64,000 bases of DNA, taken from positions 40,623,369-40,687,368 of the forward strand of contig CAMTDV010000027.1 of NCBI GenBank assembly GCA_947069175.1. Direction: 5' to 3'. The notes under the pieces were generated by a model, which saw nothing but the letters and a program-made list of their open reading frames with translations, had not been told where the DNA came from and searched no databases. Below are positions 46,751-57,848 of the stretch, one piece after another; position 1 is the stretch's first letter; every line of letters begins with the position of its first letter. The position numbers were made by a program, and so were the translations under genes. The stretch comes from Scalesia atractyloides. Lineage: Eukaryota; Streptophyta; Magnoliopsida; Asterales; Asteraceae.

Positions 46751-47558
46751 GTCATACGACGCTTCTCAATGCAAGACTAAAAAAGGGGGCTCTAGCCCAT
46801 GGCACATGGAACCATTCTTAATAGCGAGTAGTGTGCAAAGACTGAAGAGGAAAAGAAGAAAATGGAAAGAGTTCCATATGCTTCTTCTGTTGGTTCTATC
46901 ATGTACACCATGTTATGTATTAGACCTGATGTTTCGTATGCTCTTAGCATGACAAGTAGATATCAACGGAATCCAGTAAAAAGTCACTAGGCTGTAGTGA
47001 AGAACATTCTTAAGTACTTAAGAAGGACTAAGGACATGTTCTTAATATATGGAGGACTGGATGAGGAGCTGTCAGTTAAGGGTTATACTGATACAAGTTT
47101 CCAGACTGATCCTGACGATTCAAGATCACAGACGAGATATGTATTCATTTTGAATGGTGGGGCTATTACTTGGTAGAGCTCGAAGCAAAGTGTGGTTGCT
47201 CAATCCACCTATGAATCAGAATACAATGCTACACAAGATGCTGCTAAGGAGGCTGTCTAGATGAAAAAGTTCATTACTGATCTCGACGTTGTGCCTAGCA
47301 TAAAGAAACCGATCATGATGATGTGTGACAACTAGTGCCATTGCTCTTGCAAAGGAACCAAGGTCGCATCAAACCACAAGGCATATACTCAAAAAATTCT
47401 ACTATATTAGAGAGATAATAGAGCATGGAGACATCGTAATAAGCAAAGTTCATACGAATCTAAATTTGGATGACCCCTTTACTAAGCCTTTACCTCAAGC
47501 TAAACATGAGGAGCATGCTGAAAAGATAGGGCTTAGATTTGCTAGAGAGTGGGCATGA
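46751..47558 (+). pseudogene. Copia RNase H
   Basis: Over several frames: VGSIMYTMLCIRPDVSYAL-like residues, GYTDTSFQTDPDDSRSQT, YESEYNATQDAAKEAV, and a frame 47325-47558 with ALAKEPRSHQTTRHILKKFYYIREIIEHGDI and DPFTKPLPQAKHEEH. Several stops. Confidence 0.85.
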
Positions 47559-48433
47559 TCTGTAGTTAGTATTGTTGTTTTAACTTTGAACTACAACAGT
47601 TACATTGAATCGTTATTTGATTTATTGGTGAAGTGCAAGTTTAATTATTTTGTAACTGTGTTCGTTATTTATATGTTTATATCCTTGAATAAGCGTATTC
47701 TAAAATATCCGTAGTCAATCAAATTTTATGGGAATGAATTTGAATGTAAGACTATTGTGAATGAGATGATTGTATTCATGACATGAATAACTCAAGTGTT
47801 TGAGAATCAAAATTCAATGATATCACTAGGGAATGATATTGGATGTGACTCGCTTCAAAACGATCTCCGTGGATCTAAGTCATGACATGTTTGATATTGA
47901 TATGTTCAATCTGTCCTTTTTCCTTAGGCACATATTAAACTACATTGATCAAGGATAATCTTTGTTGTTATCTAACACTGTCCTGAAACAAAGATAGTAA
48001 TTCAGGTAGCGTTGGGAAAAATCCAAGGTTAAGTGGGAGTTGTATGACACTAATGGAATTCTATACCTCTATGTGATTAGAAGTTTAGACATTCTTGCAC
48101 CCTGGTTATCTCAAATTGGAATAAATGCGTGGCCATGCTCGGACTAAAAGTAGTTCGTTAGACCACTTTGAATTAAAGACGAGAACAGAGAATAGTTTAT
48201 CAGTATATAAGATGAATTATCCATGTCTTATGATCAACGAATGTTCTATACAGAAGGGACTTATTGATAGAATTATTAGGGCTTTAGTATTTCGTTAAGT
48301 AAAGTGTTACTTAAACTCAAAGAACTAGTTACGACTATAAAGTGTCCTACCGTGTTAGGAGTAATGCGATGCAGCTAGGCGTCCAAATCTGCACACGTTG
48401 ACTCATTTAATTACAATCGTCCTAGTGGGAGAT
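47559..48433 (+). other. 3' untranslated region of Copia element
   Basis: No protein. Ends in the polypurine tract before the 3' LTR. Confidence 0.5.
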
Positions 48434-48950
48434 TGTTGGAGATATGTATGTCCGACCGTAATTAAAGTCAACGTAACTAACTCGGTACGATCGGAAGAGT
48501 TACACATTGGTACACGAATCGTAGATGTTCACGAGTAGGTGGATTATTATTTGTGAAATAATAATAGTTTAAACCCGAGGGACTTAGTATTAATTAGATT
48601 ATTATTAAGAGGATTATAATTGTATAATCTTAAAGGGCCTTAATGTAAGATTGGGTTTTATAAAAAAGATGATTAAGGTCCAAACCCTAGAGACTGTTTA
48701 TCAAAACACAAAAACCCTAGCTTCCCTCCCAAGTTCGGCCGGCATCCCACTCTTAGCGCCGCCGCCCACTTGCCGTCGACCAAGCACCGCCGCCGCCTCC
48801 TTCTTGGCCGGTTCGACCTTTAGATATCTTGTGTTCGGTTGTGAACTTCCTACTAGCGAGGATTCATTGTAACCCACGTGTTATGATCCCGGTGTAGTCG
48901 TCAAAGGTTGATTACTAAAACCCTCTATGGTTGTTTATTCCTTTTATTTG
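48434..48950 (+). repeat. 3' LTR of Copia element
   Basis: Starts TGTTGGAGATATG after GTGGGAGAT. The late part contains a GC-rich coding-like patch (GCCGGCATCCC, CGCCGCCGCC, 48735-48810) and AAACCCTAG. The right edge was not fixed. Confidence 0.55.
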
Positions 48951-49183
48951 TTTATACGCGTATAACCTTAATCCTGATTGGGAATATTTATTAATCGGAT
49001 TAATAAATCAAATGTATAGTTTATATATAAAATCGATTATATATATGTATATATAATCTACTTTTGGTAAATTATATAAACCGTTTCCACTATTATTTTG
49101 ATACAATGATTCCAAACAACCACTATAGGTATGTTTTATAAAAGTAGCTAGTGGCCGGAAGCTGATTCCCAACAACTACTATA

Positions 49184-49554
49184 GGTATGTTTGGTAAAAG
49201 TGGCTAGTGGTTGATGGCTGTAAGTTGGTAGCTGCAACTTTTTAGATATATTTAGGTGTTTGGTAGAGTGAGCTGTAGCTTTTAATAAAATGTATAAAAT
49301 GACCAAAATGACATTAAAAAGTTGGTGCATTAAAACGTTTATTATCTTTAAAGGTTAAAATAGTCATTTTTTTCCTAAAAGCTTGTAGCTCCTTCTAAAC
49401 GCTACTAGTAGGAGCGTTCAACCAAAAGCTTCAAGCTCTTAACCTAAAAGCTTCAAGCTTCTTTAACCAAACAAGGCTTTTTTATTGATTAGAAGTTTTT
49501 TCTTAAAAGCTAGAAGCTCTTAAAAGCTTCTAAAAGCTCCATACGAAACATACC
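49184..49554. mobile_element. MITE with GGTATGTTT inverted ends
   Basis: Ends GGTATGTTTGG and GAAACATACC are inverted. CTATA stands on both sides (49179-49183 and 49555-49559). Internal words GTAGCT/AGCTAC and AAAAGCTTCAAGCTTC are subterminal repeats. A partial extra left end (GGTATGTTTTATAAAAGTAGCTAGTGG, first at 49128) lies just before, as if the left end was duplicated. Confidence 0.55.
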
Positions 49555-50100
49555 CTATAGCAAGTTAGCATGAAAGGTTACATGATATGAAATAATGTGT
49601 CTTTATAACTGTTGTTGGTTATTCTGGCGAAGATGATGTGGACCCTAAATATGATTGTGTGGAGAAGTTGTGATACATATTTTGTAAAATGGAATACACA
49701 TGATATTTCTTATTGTTTATTTAAATGCATGAACATGAACACATATACCATCCCTTTATTAATTAAAGTTAAGTAGATATTAGATTTATTCATAACCGTC
49801 TATGTTTGTAATTTTGTATGTATTGGTTTATGTTCGTAGAAAAGAACATGAACAAGTTCATTTCCTCAACGAACAAGCACGGACAAGAAAATAAGTCATG
49901 TTTGTTCATGTTCGTTTACACCCTCCACAAATCTAAAACCCAAATAACTGAATTTGATAAACCGGTAGATATTTGATTAAATCTTTTACTATAAAATCTT
50001 TCTTAACTGACCACCATGATGTGACAAAGATAATAAACCAAATATGAACCTTAAAGTGTTTAAAAATCAAAGTGGGTGGATGCAGTTTTGTATATCTGTT
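49555..50100. other. No supported feature
   Basis: AT-rich. Words GAACATGAACAAGTTCATTT and TTCATGTTCGTTTACA (49850-49920) resemble decayed hAT ends. Confidence 0.35.
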
Positions 50101-50245
50101 TGTTTGGAAAAGGAAAAGATCTCTCTATGTTATAAGACACAAACAATGTTACGATATATAGGCACCAAAAAATACACCTAGCTACCGCAAACAATTGGAG
50201 AAATACAACAAATATAAGAGTATAAAATAAAACTAATATCTAACA
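50101..50245 (-). repeat. 3' LTR (145 bp)
   Basis: Minus strand TGTTAGATATTAG...CCAAACA. Six differences from 54759-54903. Confidence 0.95.
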
Positions 50246-50252
50246 TCCCCCT

Positions 50253-51658
50253 TCAAGCGGAATGGTGGGGACCAATACGAAGCATGTTACGGAAGACATT
50301 GAACTGAGAGCTAGGAAGACTCTTTGTGAAGATGTCCGCCACCTGAAGCTTGGTTGGAACAAATTTATTAACTAGCTTTCCTGTATTCACCAGTTCCCTT
50401 AGAAAATGATAATCAAGGTCAAGGTGTTTAGCACGTTTATGAGCCACCAGGTTCTGAGTTAAGAAGATAGCACTTTGATTGTCACATAAAATAGTTGGTC
50501 TATCTGGTGGAAGAGCATGAAGTTCTCGAAGAAGATGAGTGATCCAAACAATTTCAGCAGTAGTGTTAGCCATGGCACGATATTCAGACATACAACTGGA
50601 TCTAGAAACAGTCGGTTGCTTTTTGGCACTCCAAGAAATAAGATTTCCTCCCAAAAATATAGAGTATCCGTAAGTAGATCTACGTGTCTCTAAGCAGCGC
50701 GCCCAATCAGCATCAGAGTAACCAAGTAGAGATGTCGAAGTAGGACGAGTATAATGTAACCCAAAGGCAATAGTACCCTTGATATAACGTAAGATCCTTT
50801 TAACTTCTTGAAAATGAATAGTTGTTGGAGCATGAAGAAACTGACTGACTTGATTGACGGCATAGGAGATATCAGGTCTCGTGATCGTCAAGTATTGGAG
50901 AGCACCTACAATCGAACGATAGAATGTAGCATCTGGAAAAGCAGTACCTGTAGAAATAAATGGAACATTTGTGCTTAAAGGTGTTAGAGCAGGCTTAGCA
51001 TCCAACATCTTAACACGAGTTAGAATATCTAAAGCATATTTGGATTGATTCAAGAATAAACCATTTTTAGTGCAGGTAAACTCCAAACCCAAAAAATAGT
51101 TGAGTTGGCCAAGGTCTTTGATGGCAAATTCTTTATTGAAACATTTGATAAAGGATGCAAGAGTAGGTTGATGATTGTCGGTAAGAATAATGTCATCAAC
51201 ATACACAAGAAGATACATTGTATGTGGTTGACGAGTATACACAAATAAAGAAGGATCAGCCCGACTGCATGAGAAACCATTGTTTAGAAAAATAAGCTCA
51301 ACCGATGAAACCAAGCCCGTGGAGCTTGTTTCAAGCCATAAATAGCCTTGTTCAATTTGCAAACATGGGAGGGAAATTGAGTATCAACGAAGCCCTTGGG
51401 TTGTTCCATAAAAACCTGTTCTGAAAGATGCCCATATAAAAAGGCATTGTTCACATCAAGTTGATAAAGATGCCAATTATTGATAACACTTAGGGCCAAG
51501 AGAGTACGAACAGTTGTAGCTTTAACAACGGGGCTGAAGGTATGAGAGTAGTCAAGACCTGGTATTTGACTAAAGCCCTGAGCAACAAGACGGGCTTTGT
51601 GACGCTCAATGGATCCATCAGATTTAAACTTAGTTCTGAAGATCCATTTAGAACCCAC
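50253..51658 (-). pseudogene. Copia RT and RNase H
   Basis: Two long frames. The first (51658-51284) has GSKWIFRTKFKSDGSIERHK, ARLVAQGFSQ, DYSHTFSPVVK, YQLDVNNAFLYGHL, VFMEQPKGF, YGLKQAPRAWF. The second (51362-50253) has YLLVYVDDIILT with the catalytic YVDD intact, IKDLGQLNYFLGLE, SIVGALQYLTITRPDISYAVN, then RNase H SDADWARCLETRRS, ISWSAKKQPTVSRSS, EYRAMANTTAEIVW and DIFTKSLPSSQF. A frameshift near 51300-51362 joins them. Length and motif order are normal for Copia, so it is a recently broken copy. Confidence 0.95.
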
Positions 51659-52742
51659 AACATTAGCGTTGTGCGGACGGGGAACAAGAGTCCAAGTGTT
51701 ATTTTTAGTAAGGCGTTGAACTCATCTGACATGGCTTTGAACCATTTGGTATCCTTAGATGCACGACTGAAAGTAGTAGGATCATCAGTAGCCAATAAGG
51801 CACAATGCAAAGGAAATGCTTGAGTGTGAGCCAAATCCACCTGATGACGAATCTTAAAAATCCCTGACTTAGCACGTGTCATTATAGGATGAGATGGAGC
51901 AGGCGGAGGAGGAGGATTAGAGGGTGCTGTCGTGTCGGCAGAGCTGGCCATAGTCATCGAGTCAGATGCCAGGTCAACGTGAGTTGACTAAGACTAAGAT
52001 TGAGATTCATGCCAAGCAGAATGGGAGTCTGACCCAGCCGGGACGCTGGTTAGGCCAGAAGAATGATCGGGTGGTCCAAAAGAAGGAGGTAGCGACCCAC
52101 AATCGGTAGAGAGACGAGGTGGGTTTTGAACAGAAGAAGTGGATTAAGCAGATGGGCTAGGAGGCGTTGGTGGATCAGAAATATCAGCTTCACGAGTTGA
52201 TGAATCAGTGAATTGGGTCTCAGTAGCTGGCCAGGCATATGATAAGTATTTTGGGCTGGACAAAAGGGAATGGTAATAGAAGTATTTGGGCCAGGAGAAG
52301 CAATAGCGGGAGTTGTGATATTAGGTATCGTAGGTTTTGATATTGTAGGTGAAACATCTAAAAAGGTTGTGATGTCAAGAAGATCAATGGTTTTAGTGGG
52401 AGAAGTGGAGGTATCAAGAGGATAATATAATTCATCAAACCGAACACTTCGTGTAATATAGACACGAGACGTAATGGGATCAAGGCATTTATATCCCTTG
52501 TATTTGGAACAATATCCAATAAACACGCAAGGAATGCTTCGAGGGGAGAGTTTGTGGGGGGCATAATCACGAAGACAAAAAAACACGACATCCAAATGGT
52601 CGAAAAAAGTCATAGTTTGGAACATGATGATATAAAATTTCAAATGGTGATGCCCCTTGAAGTAATTTAGACGGTAATCGATTAATGATAAAAACCGCCT
52701 ATGAAAAAGCATCAACCTAATACTTAGGGGGTAGTTGGGCAT
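51659..52742 (-). pseudogene. Linker between integrase and RT
   Basis: Frames read YPLSIRLMLFHRRFL, then in another frame NYPPSEAFGCLCFP-like, DYAPHKLSPRSIPCVFIGY with KYKGYKCLDPITSRVYITRSVRFDELYYP, the conserved end of Copia integrase. Then a Pro/Ser/Thr-rich linker and (51957-51490) HPIMTRAKSGIFK and DPTTFSRASKDTKWFKAMSDEF, the lead-in to RT. Several frameshifts and stops. Confidence 0.8.
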
Positions 52743-53325
52743 GAAACAACATAGCTAATCCGGTTTCGACAATAGGTCGGTGTTTTCGTTCAACCCGACC
52801 ATTTTGTTGTGGGGTGTAAGGACAAGACAATCTATGCATAATGCCATTTTGTTCAAACAAAAATCAAACACGATTATTTGTAAATTCGGTTCCACCATCA
52901 CTTTGAAAAATCTTAATTTTGGTGGAAAATTGATTTTGAACAAAAGGTATAAATATAGATAAAGCTTCATAGAAATCTGATTTAGCACTCAAAGGAGATA
53001 ACCAAGTGAACCGTGAGTAATCATCAACGAAGGCAGTATAATATAGAAAATTATCAATTGACTTAATTGGAGAAGGACCCCATAATTCACAATGTATTAT
53101 TTCAAGAGGCAAAGATGCCCGTTTATCATTAGGTAAAAAAGGTTGGCGCTTTGCTTTTGCAAGTTCACACGAGGAACAAAGCACCGGTTTAGGTAAAACC
53201 GAAGTGAAAGATAAACAACCATTATGTTTTAACATAGATATAGTATCAAAATTAACATGGCCAAGCTTAGAGTGCCATAACTCAAAGGAAGCTTTAGGAC
53301 ACGAAGATGAGGCAACCAAAGCATC
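52743..53325 (-). pseudogene. Copia integrase
   Basis: Frame 53319-52864: LWHSKLGHVNFDTISMLK, CSSCELAKAKRQPF, then HCELWGP where the family has Asp, YYTAFVDDYSRFTWL, IKIFQSDGGTEFTNN. A stop follows at the position where HRLSCPYTPQQNG should be, and KTPTYCRN-like and HRPIVETG-like residues appear in other frames. The Asp-to-Glu change at a catalytic position and the stop suggest loss of function. Confidence 0.9.
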
Positions 53326-53397
53326 ATGAGTTTGGCGGAGAACATAAAGGCCGTCTTCACGGCACCCCCGGGCCAGTATTTGCTTGGTTTGTCGGTC

Positions 53398-53744
53398 CTA
53401 AATATAAAAGTAAGGATGAGAAAATAAGACATCAACATTATTATCCTCGGTCAATTTGCCAATGGATAGCAAATTTTTGCTAATAGATGGAACAACCAAT
53501 ACATTATTAAGATCAAGATTACCAAAAATTTTTGTGCGACCAACATGAGTAATGGGAAGAGATTGACCGTTACTAAAGTATACTTTTTGATTACCTTGAG
53601 TTGAGGTTGAATGTTGAAGATTATTAGTGTTGGGAAGCATGTGAGTTGTTGCTCCGGTATATTGGGATTCAATTGACATTGAGCGTGGAAAGCATGTGCA
53701 AGTTTATCGAATGCGGGAGAAACATTTTGAGCATAAGATGCTAA
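53398..53744 (-). pseudogene. Copia protease
   Basis: SQYTGATTHMLPNTNNLQ matches the LDTGATHHM site, with the catalytic Asp replaced by Tyr. Then VYFSNGQSLPITHVGRTKIF, LNNVLVVPSISKNLLSIGKLTEDN. In frame with no start of its own; a stop separates it from gag at about 53743. Confidence 0.85.
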
Positions 53745-54599
53745 CTAATAACATTGGGCAGCCGAATGGCCTGTTTTGCGGCACAACTGACAAACCGGAG
53801 GCCTTTGTTGGCGGCCATAGGGCATGTTCGAACCGCGATGACTGGTGAAGGATGGCCGATTGGGCCTGTTGTGGGCCGAAGATGGCCTGTTGGAATGGTA
53901 TTGATGACCATAAGCATTTGGTCTAATATTAGCATCTTGGGCCATAAAAGCAACAACATTGGCAGTATTCGTGCCATGCAAATTCTTTAAAAATAATTCA
54001 TGACTTTCTGTGCTTGCTAATAAATCAACAAAATTAAGTGTAGGACGTACCGACCGAGTGGATGTAGAAAAGCTTTCAAAAGCGATATCGAGACCATACA
54101 AAAACCAATGAAGTTGGTCCATAGGGTCAATGGGATGGCCAATAGCACTTAGTTGATCACATATGGCCTTGAATTCACGACCGAATTCCGCAACGGATTT
54201 ATCACCTTTTTTAAGGGCGCGGAGATTATCGCGCAAATTCTGTATACGTTCAATAGAGGTATTGCAGAAGGCAGCCTCTAAAGCAGACCAAATATCACAA
54301 GCAGAATTAAGACCAATGGTAATGGAGAAGGTCTCCTCGGTCAGAGAAGCATTTAGCAAAATAATTGCTTGCTGGTCGACCTTGACCCAGGCAGCGTATT
54401 CGGGGTTTTGTACCTCCTTATCATTAGACCGAATCATCGGTGATGGAGGTGAAGAGGAGCCATCAGCGTGAGGCAACAATTGCTGAATAGAGAGAATCGG
54501 AAGCATTTGGGTACGCCAATTTATATAGTTGGAAGGGGTAAGCTTGATTGCAATCATCGGAGCAAGGCCGGACAATATGGGGTTGGAAGATGTAGCCAT
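53745..54599 (-). CDS. Copia gag, 284 aa
   Basis: Open frame from Met at 54599, starting MATSSNPIL. Capsid blocks: IKLTPSNYINWRTQMLPIL, WVKVDQQAIILLNASLTEE, ARF-like IWSALEAAFCN, ERIQNLRDNLRALKKGDKSVAEFGREFKAICDQL, LHWFLYGLDIAFESF, then a Gly/Arg/Ser-rich region, and CQLCRKTGHSAAQCY, the CCHC knuckle. Family role: coat of virus-like particles, binds element RNA. Length is normal for an Ale-type gag up to the knuckle. Ends at a stop just after the knuckle. It may be the only intact protein of the element. Confidence 0.9.
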   Translation of the reverse strand: MATSSNPILSGLAPMIAIKLTPSNYINWRTQMLPILSIQQLLPHADGSSSPPSPMIRSNDKEVQNPEYAAWVKVDQQAIILLNASLTEETFSITIGLNSACDIWSALEAAFCNTSIERIQNLRDNLRALKKGDKSVAEFGREFKAICDQLSAIGHPIDPMDQLHWFLYGLDIAFESFSTSTRSVRPTLNFVDLLASTESHELFLKNLHGTNTANVVAFMAQDANIRPNAYGHQYHSNRPSSAHNRPNRPSFTSHRGSNMPYGRQQRPPVCQLCRKTGHSAAQCY

Positions 54600-54758
54600 T
54601 GAAAGAGGAAGGAACGAACAGAAGAAAGGGACAACAGGAAGGAATAAAGCAAGAAAAGAAAACGATATGCAGCAGATCGGGTGGGGAAAGGAAGAGAAAA
54701 GGATTGGGAGGAGAAAAGGCCTTGGTAACTCAAACTAATTTATGGTTGGCTGATATCA

Positions 54759-54903
54759 TGTTTGGAAAAGGAAAAGATCTCTCTATGTTATAAGACACAA
54801 ACAATGTTATAATATATAGACACCAAAAAATACACCTAGCTACCGCAAACAATTAAAGAAATACAACAAATATAAGAGTATAAAATAAAACTATTATCTA
54901 ACA
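54759..54903 (-). repeat. 5' LTR (145 bp)
   Basis: Bounded by the primer site on the minus strand (TGATATCAG, 54758 leftward) and by CTGTT on the right. Confidence 0.95.
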
Positions 54904-54949
54904 CTGTTCAATCACCTATGGTGATGCAGATAGTATCATAATGACTTAC

Positions 54950-55042
54950 CTAAATAGGGTGCAACAACAGTTAATCGTCAAGCATTTCTTGCTCTGTAAG
55001 CGAATCATCTTCCTTTTGTGGGGTCCATAACACATCGGCTCC
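54950..55042 (-). pseudogene. FLAP1-like (DUF1517) last exon, copy 2
   Basis: On the minus strand, after an acceptor-like TTTTATAG, the exon reads GADVLWTPQKEDDSLTEQEMLDD, then a stop (54971-54973), then LLLHPI and a second stop (54950-54952). The DUF1517/FLAP1 family ends with VLWTPQ..D.LSERELLEDYPLLRPL, so I read this as the last exon with a nonsense change at the Tyr codon, seven codons before the natural end. The rest of the gene is not found upstream except for the possible exon 1 fragment at 55469-55640. It ends 47 bp from the Copia element. Confidence 0.65.
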
Positions 55043-55468
55043 CTATAAAAGGTTACCAAAGAAACACATAACTCATGATTTATCATTTATGGGCTTGAAC
55101 CACAAGTGCAAATAGGTCTCACCACAATATTGATTGAAGAAAGGATAAAGGCAAAACGAAGGCCCGTCAAGTAGGATAACGGGTCAAAATGGTTCAGACC
55201 GGCCTACAAACACTTTTATCGTTTTTTGAATTTTATAGATAATTAATATGCTAAATAGGATTAGAAAAACCATGATATTACAAAAAATAATTCAACCTTT
55301 CTCGGAAAATCATTCATGAGATCCTACTACATCTGAATTTGTATATTTTCAACCGGTTTGGCACTTGCGAACCATTTGATTCGTTTGAGATAACTCAGTT
55401 AGTGATGAAGCAAGAAAAACATGAACTTCAAGGTGGCAAATGGAGGAGTGGGATATGATTGCAAAAGA

Positions 55469-55640
55469 CATTCTCTATGGATCTCCATAACAGTTCATTT
55501 ATACCAGTTTCAGTAGCAACCTTTGTTAAACTGCTACCCTTTTCGTCTTCGGGTTTATGTCTCGTAACGAAGCATTTGATATTGAATTTCGGAGACGTTT
55601 TGATGCAAAAAGGAGAGTAGTAGTAGTAGTAGTTCCTTTT
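55469..55640 (-). pseudogene. Possible FLAP1-like exon 1 fragment, copy 2
   Basis: A minus-strand frame reads SPFCIKTSPKFNIKC, then EDEKGSSLTKVATETG and LLWRSIENV: a basic Ser-rich head like a chloroplast transit peptide, then an acidic-to-helical block. In the family this is roughly what precedes the hydrophobic segment. It is in the expected place, upstream of the last exon and on the same strand, but the similarity is not strong enough to be sure. The frame is interrupted by a stop near its start. Confidence 0.35.
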
Positions 55641-55642
55641 GA

Positions 55643-56100
55643 GAGCAATATTTCACTGGAGGACCATTTTGTTGGGCGAAAATAAAAGGTTTGTTGGGTG
55701 GAAATGAAGTTGTGGTGGTGGTGGTGGTGAAGGGACGGATGTTATTTTTTATATTTATTAATTTTTATTGAGGAGTAACTTTGAAGCGTAACAAATCCCT
55801 ATAATTACTCGAAAACCCTAGTTTACATATGCAAGTAAATCTAGTTATGGATGATATTTCTAAGGATCCTGTTATCTAATTTTGCATGTATCATATCGGA
55901 TTCAAGTTATTGGACTGATAAATCATAGTGTACGTACGTTTTGAGTAGGAAGGAGATAGGGTGGTGGCTGACGGTGGAGAATTGGAGGTGGATCCAAATT
56001 TGCCATGGGATCTGGTAGCCGTTGATTATGAGTTCATCCCAAAAATTAAGCTTTCACACATGCAGGATGACTGTAACTTCTATGTATCTTGCACCACTTT
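55643..56100. repeat. Segment related to 5830-6420, with microsatellites
   Basis: Contains TATCGGATTCAA (55896) and GTTGATTATGAGTTC (56018), both found at 6238 and 6385 in similar order. Also short (AGT)n (55616-55633) and (GGT)n (55711-55729) runs. Confidence 0.4.
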
Positions 56101-56134
56101 TTTTTGGGAACTTATTTCTATATCATTATGTTAT

Positions 56135-56412
56135 AGGGTGTGGTCATAAACCTTGTGGTCACCTTCCACATCAACGTCATGTCACCCACTTCTAATCTAT
56201 GATCCAAAACCACTACCTGACGTGGTCATGACCCAAATCACTATTATCTTATTTTAATTTATTTTTGTGAGAATAAAAATAAAATACTGAAAAAGGAAAG
56301 GAGGCTCATGGTTGTCATAGTTTAATCTATGCGAACCATGATGGATGAGACAAGAGGATTATGTAGCAATCCACTAATGGTCTTATGTGGTGATTGATGA
56401 TCCCCACACCCT
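56135..56412. mobile_element. MITE-like element with AGGGTGTGG ends
   Basis: Inverted ends AGGGTGTGG (56135-56143) and CCACACCCT (56404-56412), with subterminal GTGGTCA words. I could not find an exact target duplication. Confidence 0.4.
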
Positions 56413-57848
56413 TTAGCCTTAGCCTTCATCCATTGCATCATTTTAACATCTTGGTATTATTATTGGGCTATATTTGATGGGGAATAACGGTGTTTTTTTC
56501 TAATACAAACTTTTGTATTTAAGTTATATCTAATATGGATATTACATTTGTTTTAAGCATATTGAACAACAAAATGTCATTGCTTCTTATTGGTACTCAA
56601 TAGAATGATAGATTAAACTTCCTTAACTAATTTTATTGTGATTTTTGTTTTAAATAACTACATTTGTTTCGCTAGAAAAAAACCATTGTTTATAGATTGA
56701 TCACGTGTTATATAAGGTTTATTATGTGACATACAAATTGAACATGTGAAATAAATATTTTGGAAAAGGCCTCTGAGCTTTTAATTAGTTCACTTAGGGC
56801 TTCTAAAATGGTTGGGCTGGCCCTGGATAGACCACATCTCCATGCATGTAGCTTACTCAAAAAAATAACTAAAAAGGATAAAAAGAATCAACGCGCATCC
56901 ACACTTTTCACGGACAACTTATCGTCGTCGGTTAATCTAGTTTATTCAAATCGTGGAGCTCAAACTCAAACCTTGGCTCAGCTGAAAGCTCATACCTCAG
57001 CCCAAACTCACATCTTTTGACACTATACCTTCTCTTAATTTTGTTCCCAATGACTTCAGGCATATCAAAAGCCACAACAAACAACTTACTTTTGCATAAA
57101 CATAATGTACTAACAACTATCTAGTTTAAACATTTCAGTTGTACCAAGATACCCATGCTCCAAATTGATCATACTATTCCATTTCTCCACTTGATACGAA
57201 CCTATGATTTCATAGTTTCGGTTACATCTTCATAGTTTCCGACCACTATCTCTTTGCGTTATACTACACCTTATTTAGATGGAAATAACGAAGAGAGCAG
57301 TTGTAACTATGCTCTTAGTGGTGAATGATGGGAAGATTTCAATTCATTTGTATGGAAAGAAACTTGGATTCCCTTAACTAGCCAAATATATTATCTATTG
57401 AATTCTAGTTTTAACTGGTTTTGTGAATCAAACACGACCTTAATTGTTGTACATTTAGTTTCGATGCTACTAAACTCTACCTGTTAAGCTAAACAACTTA
57501 AACTTTACGTGTCCAACATACTCAATCCAAATGTATACGTAAATAAAGAATATTGAAATTCAGTCTTACATAACTTTTTCAAGCACATTTTTTTACTATT
57601 TCATTGAAATTTCAACAATTATTCTATATATATGATTTTAGTACAATTTAATCAAGTTTATTAAAGAAGATAAATAAAATTTTGATGATGAGATAATTTT
57701 AACAATGGCATTGTTATGTAAGAAATTTGATAATCTTTTTTTTATAAATGCTATTATATCTAATATTACTAAAATGCATGTTCAAGAAATTTGATAACTT
57801 TTTTTGTTATACGGTTTTCTACCCTAGCTTCCTTGGTTAACATGGTAT
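56413..57848. other. No supported feature
   Basis: AT-rich intergenic sequence. The open frame 56760-57020 resembles nothing I know. Confidence 0.4.

Larger units (their letters stand above)
42740..48950 (+). mobile_element. Decayed Copia element
   Basis: The start of both LTRs is visible as homologous blocks at 42740-42872 and 48434-48558 (TTGGAGATRTGTATGTCC, GTAATTAAAGTCAAYGT, GTTCACGAGTAGGTGGATT). Between them: gag (43701-44540), broken protease, integrase, RT and RNase H, and a polypurine tract (TAGTGGGAGATTG, 48423-48435). The 5' LTR stops resembling the 3' one after about 130 bp, so it is rearranged. The right edge of the 3' LTR is an estimate. Confidence 0.75.
50101..54903 (-). mobile_element. 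Nearly complete Copia element (Ale-like), TSD CTGTT
   Basis: 4803 bp with two 145-bp LTRs (50101-50245, 54759-54903) and CTGTT on both sides (50096-50100, 54904-54908). The LTRs differ at 6 positions, mostly C/T or G/A. On the minus strand the order is 5' LTR, primer site TGATATCAG (54750-54758), gag, protease, integrase, RT, RNase H, polypurine tract CCGCTTGAAGGGGGA (50246-50260), 3' LTR. Short LTRs and one gag-pol order suit the Ale lineage. Gag and the RT-RNase H end are open over long frames, but the middle is broken. Confidence 0.9.

Noticed and set aside
48651..48872. 73-residue frame with Ala/Pro/Ser-rich part
   Set aside because: Lies in the 3' LTR of a Copia element; GC-rich leader-like DNA, not a host gene.
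56760..57020. 86-residue open frame
   Set aside because: No motif, no signals and no similarity that I recognise.
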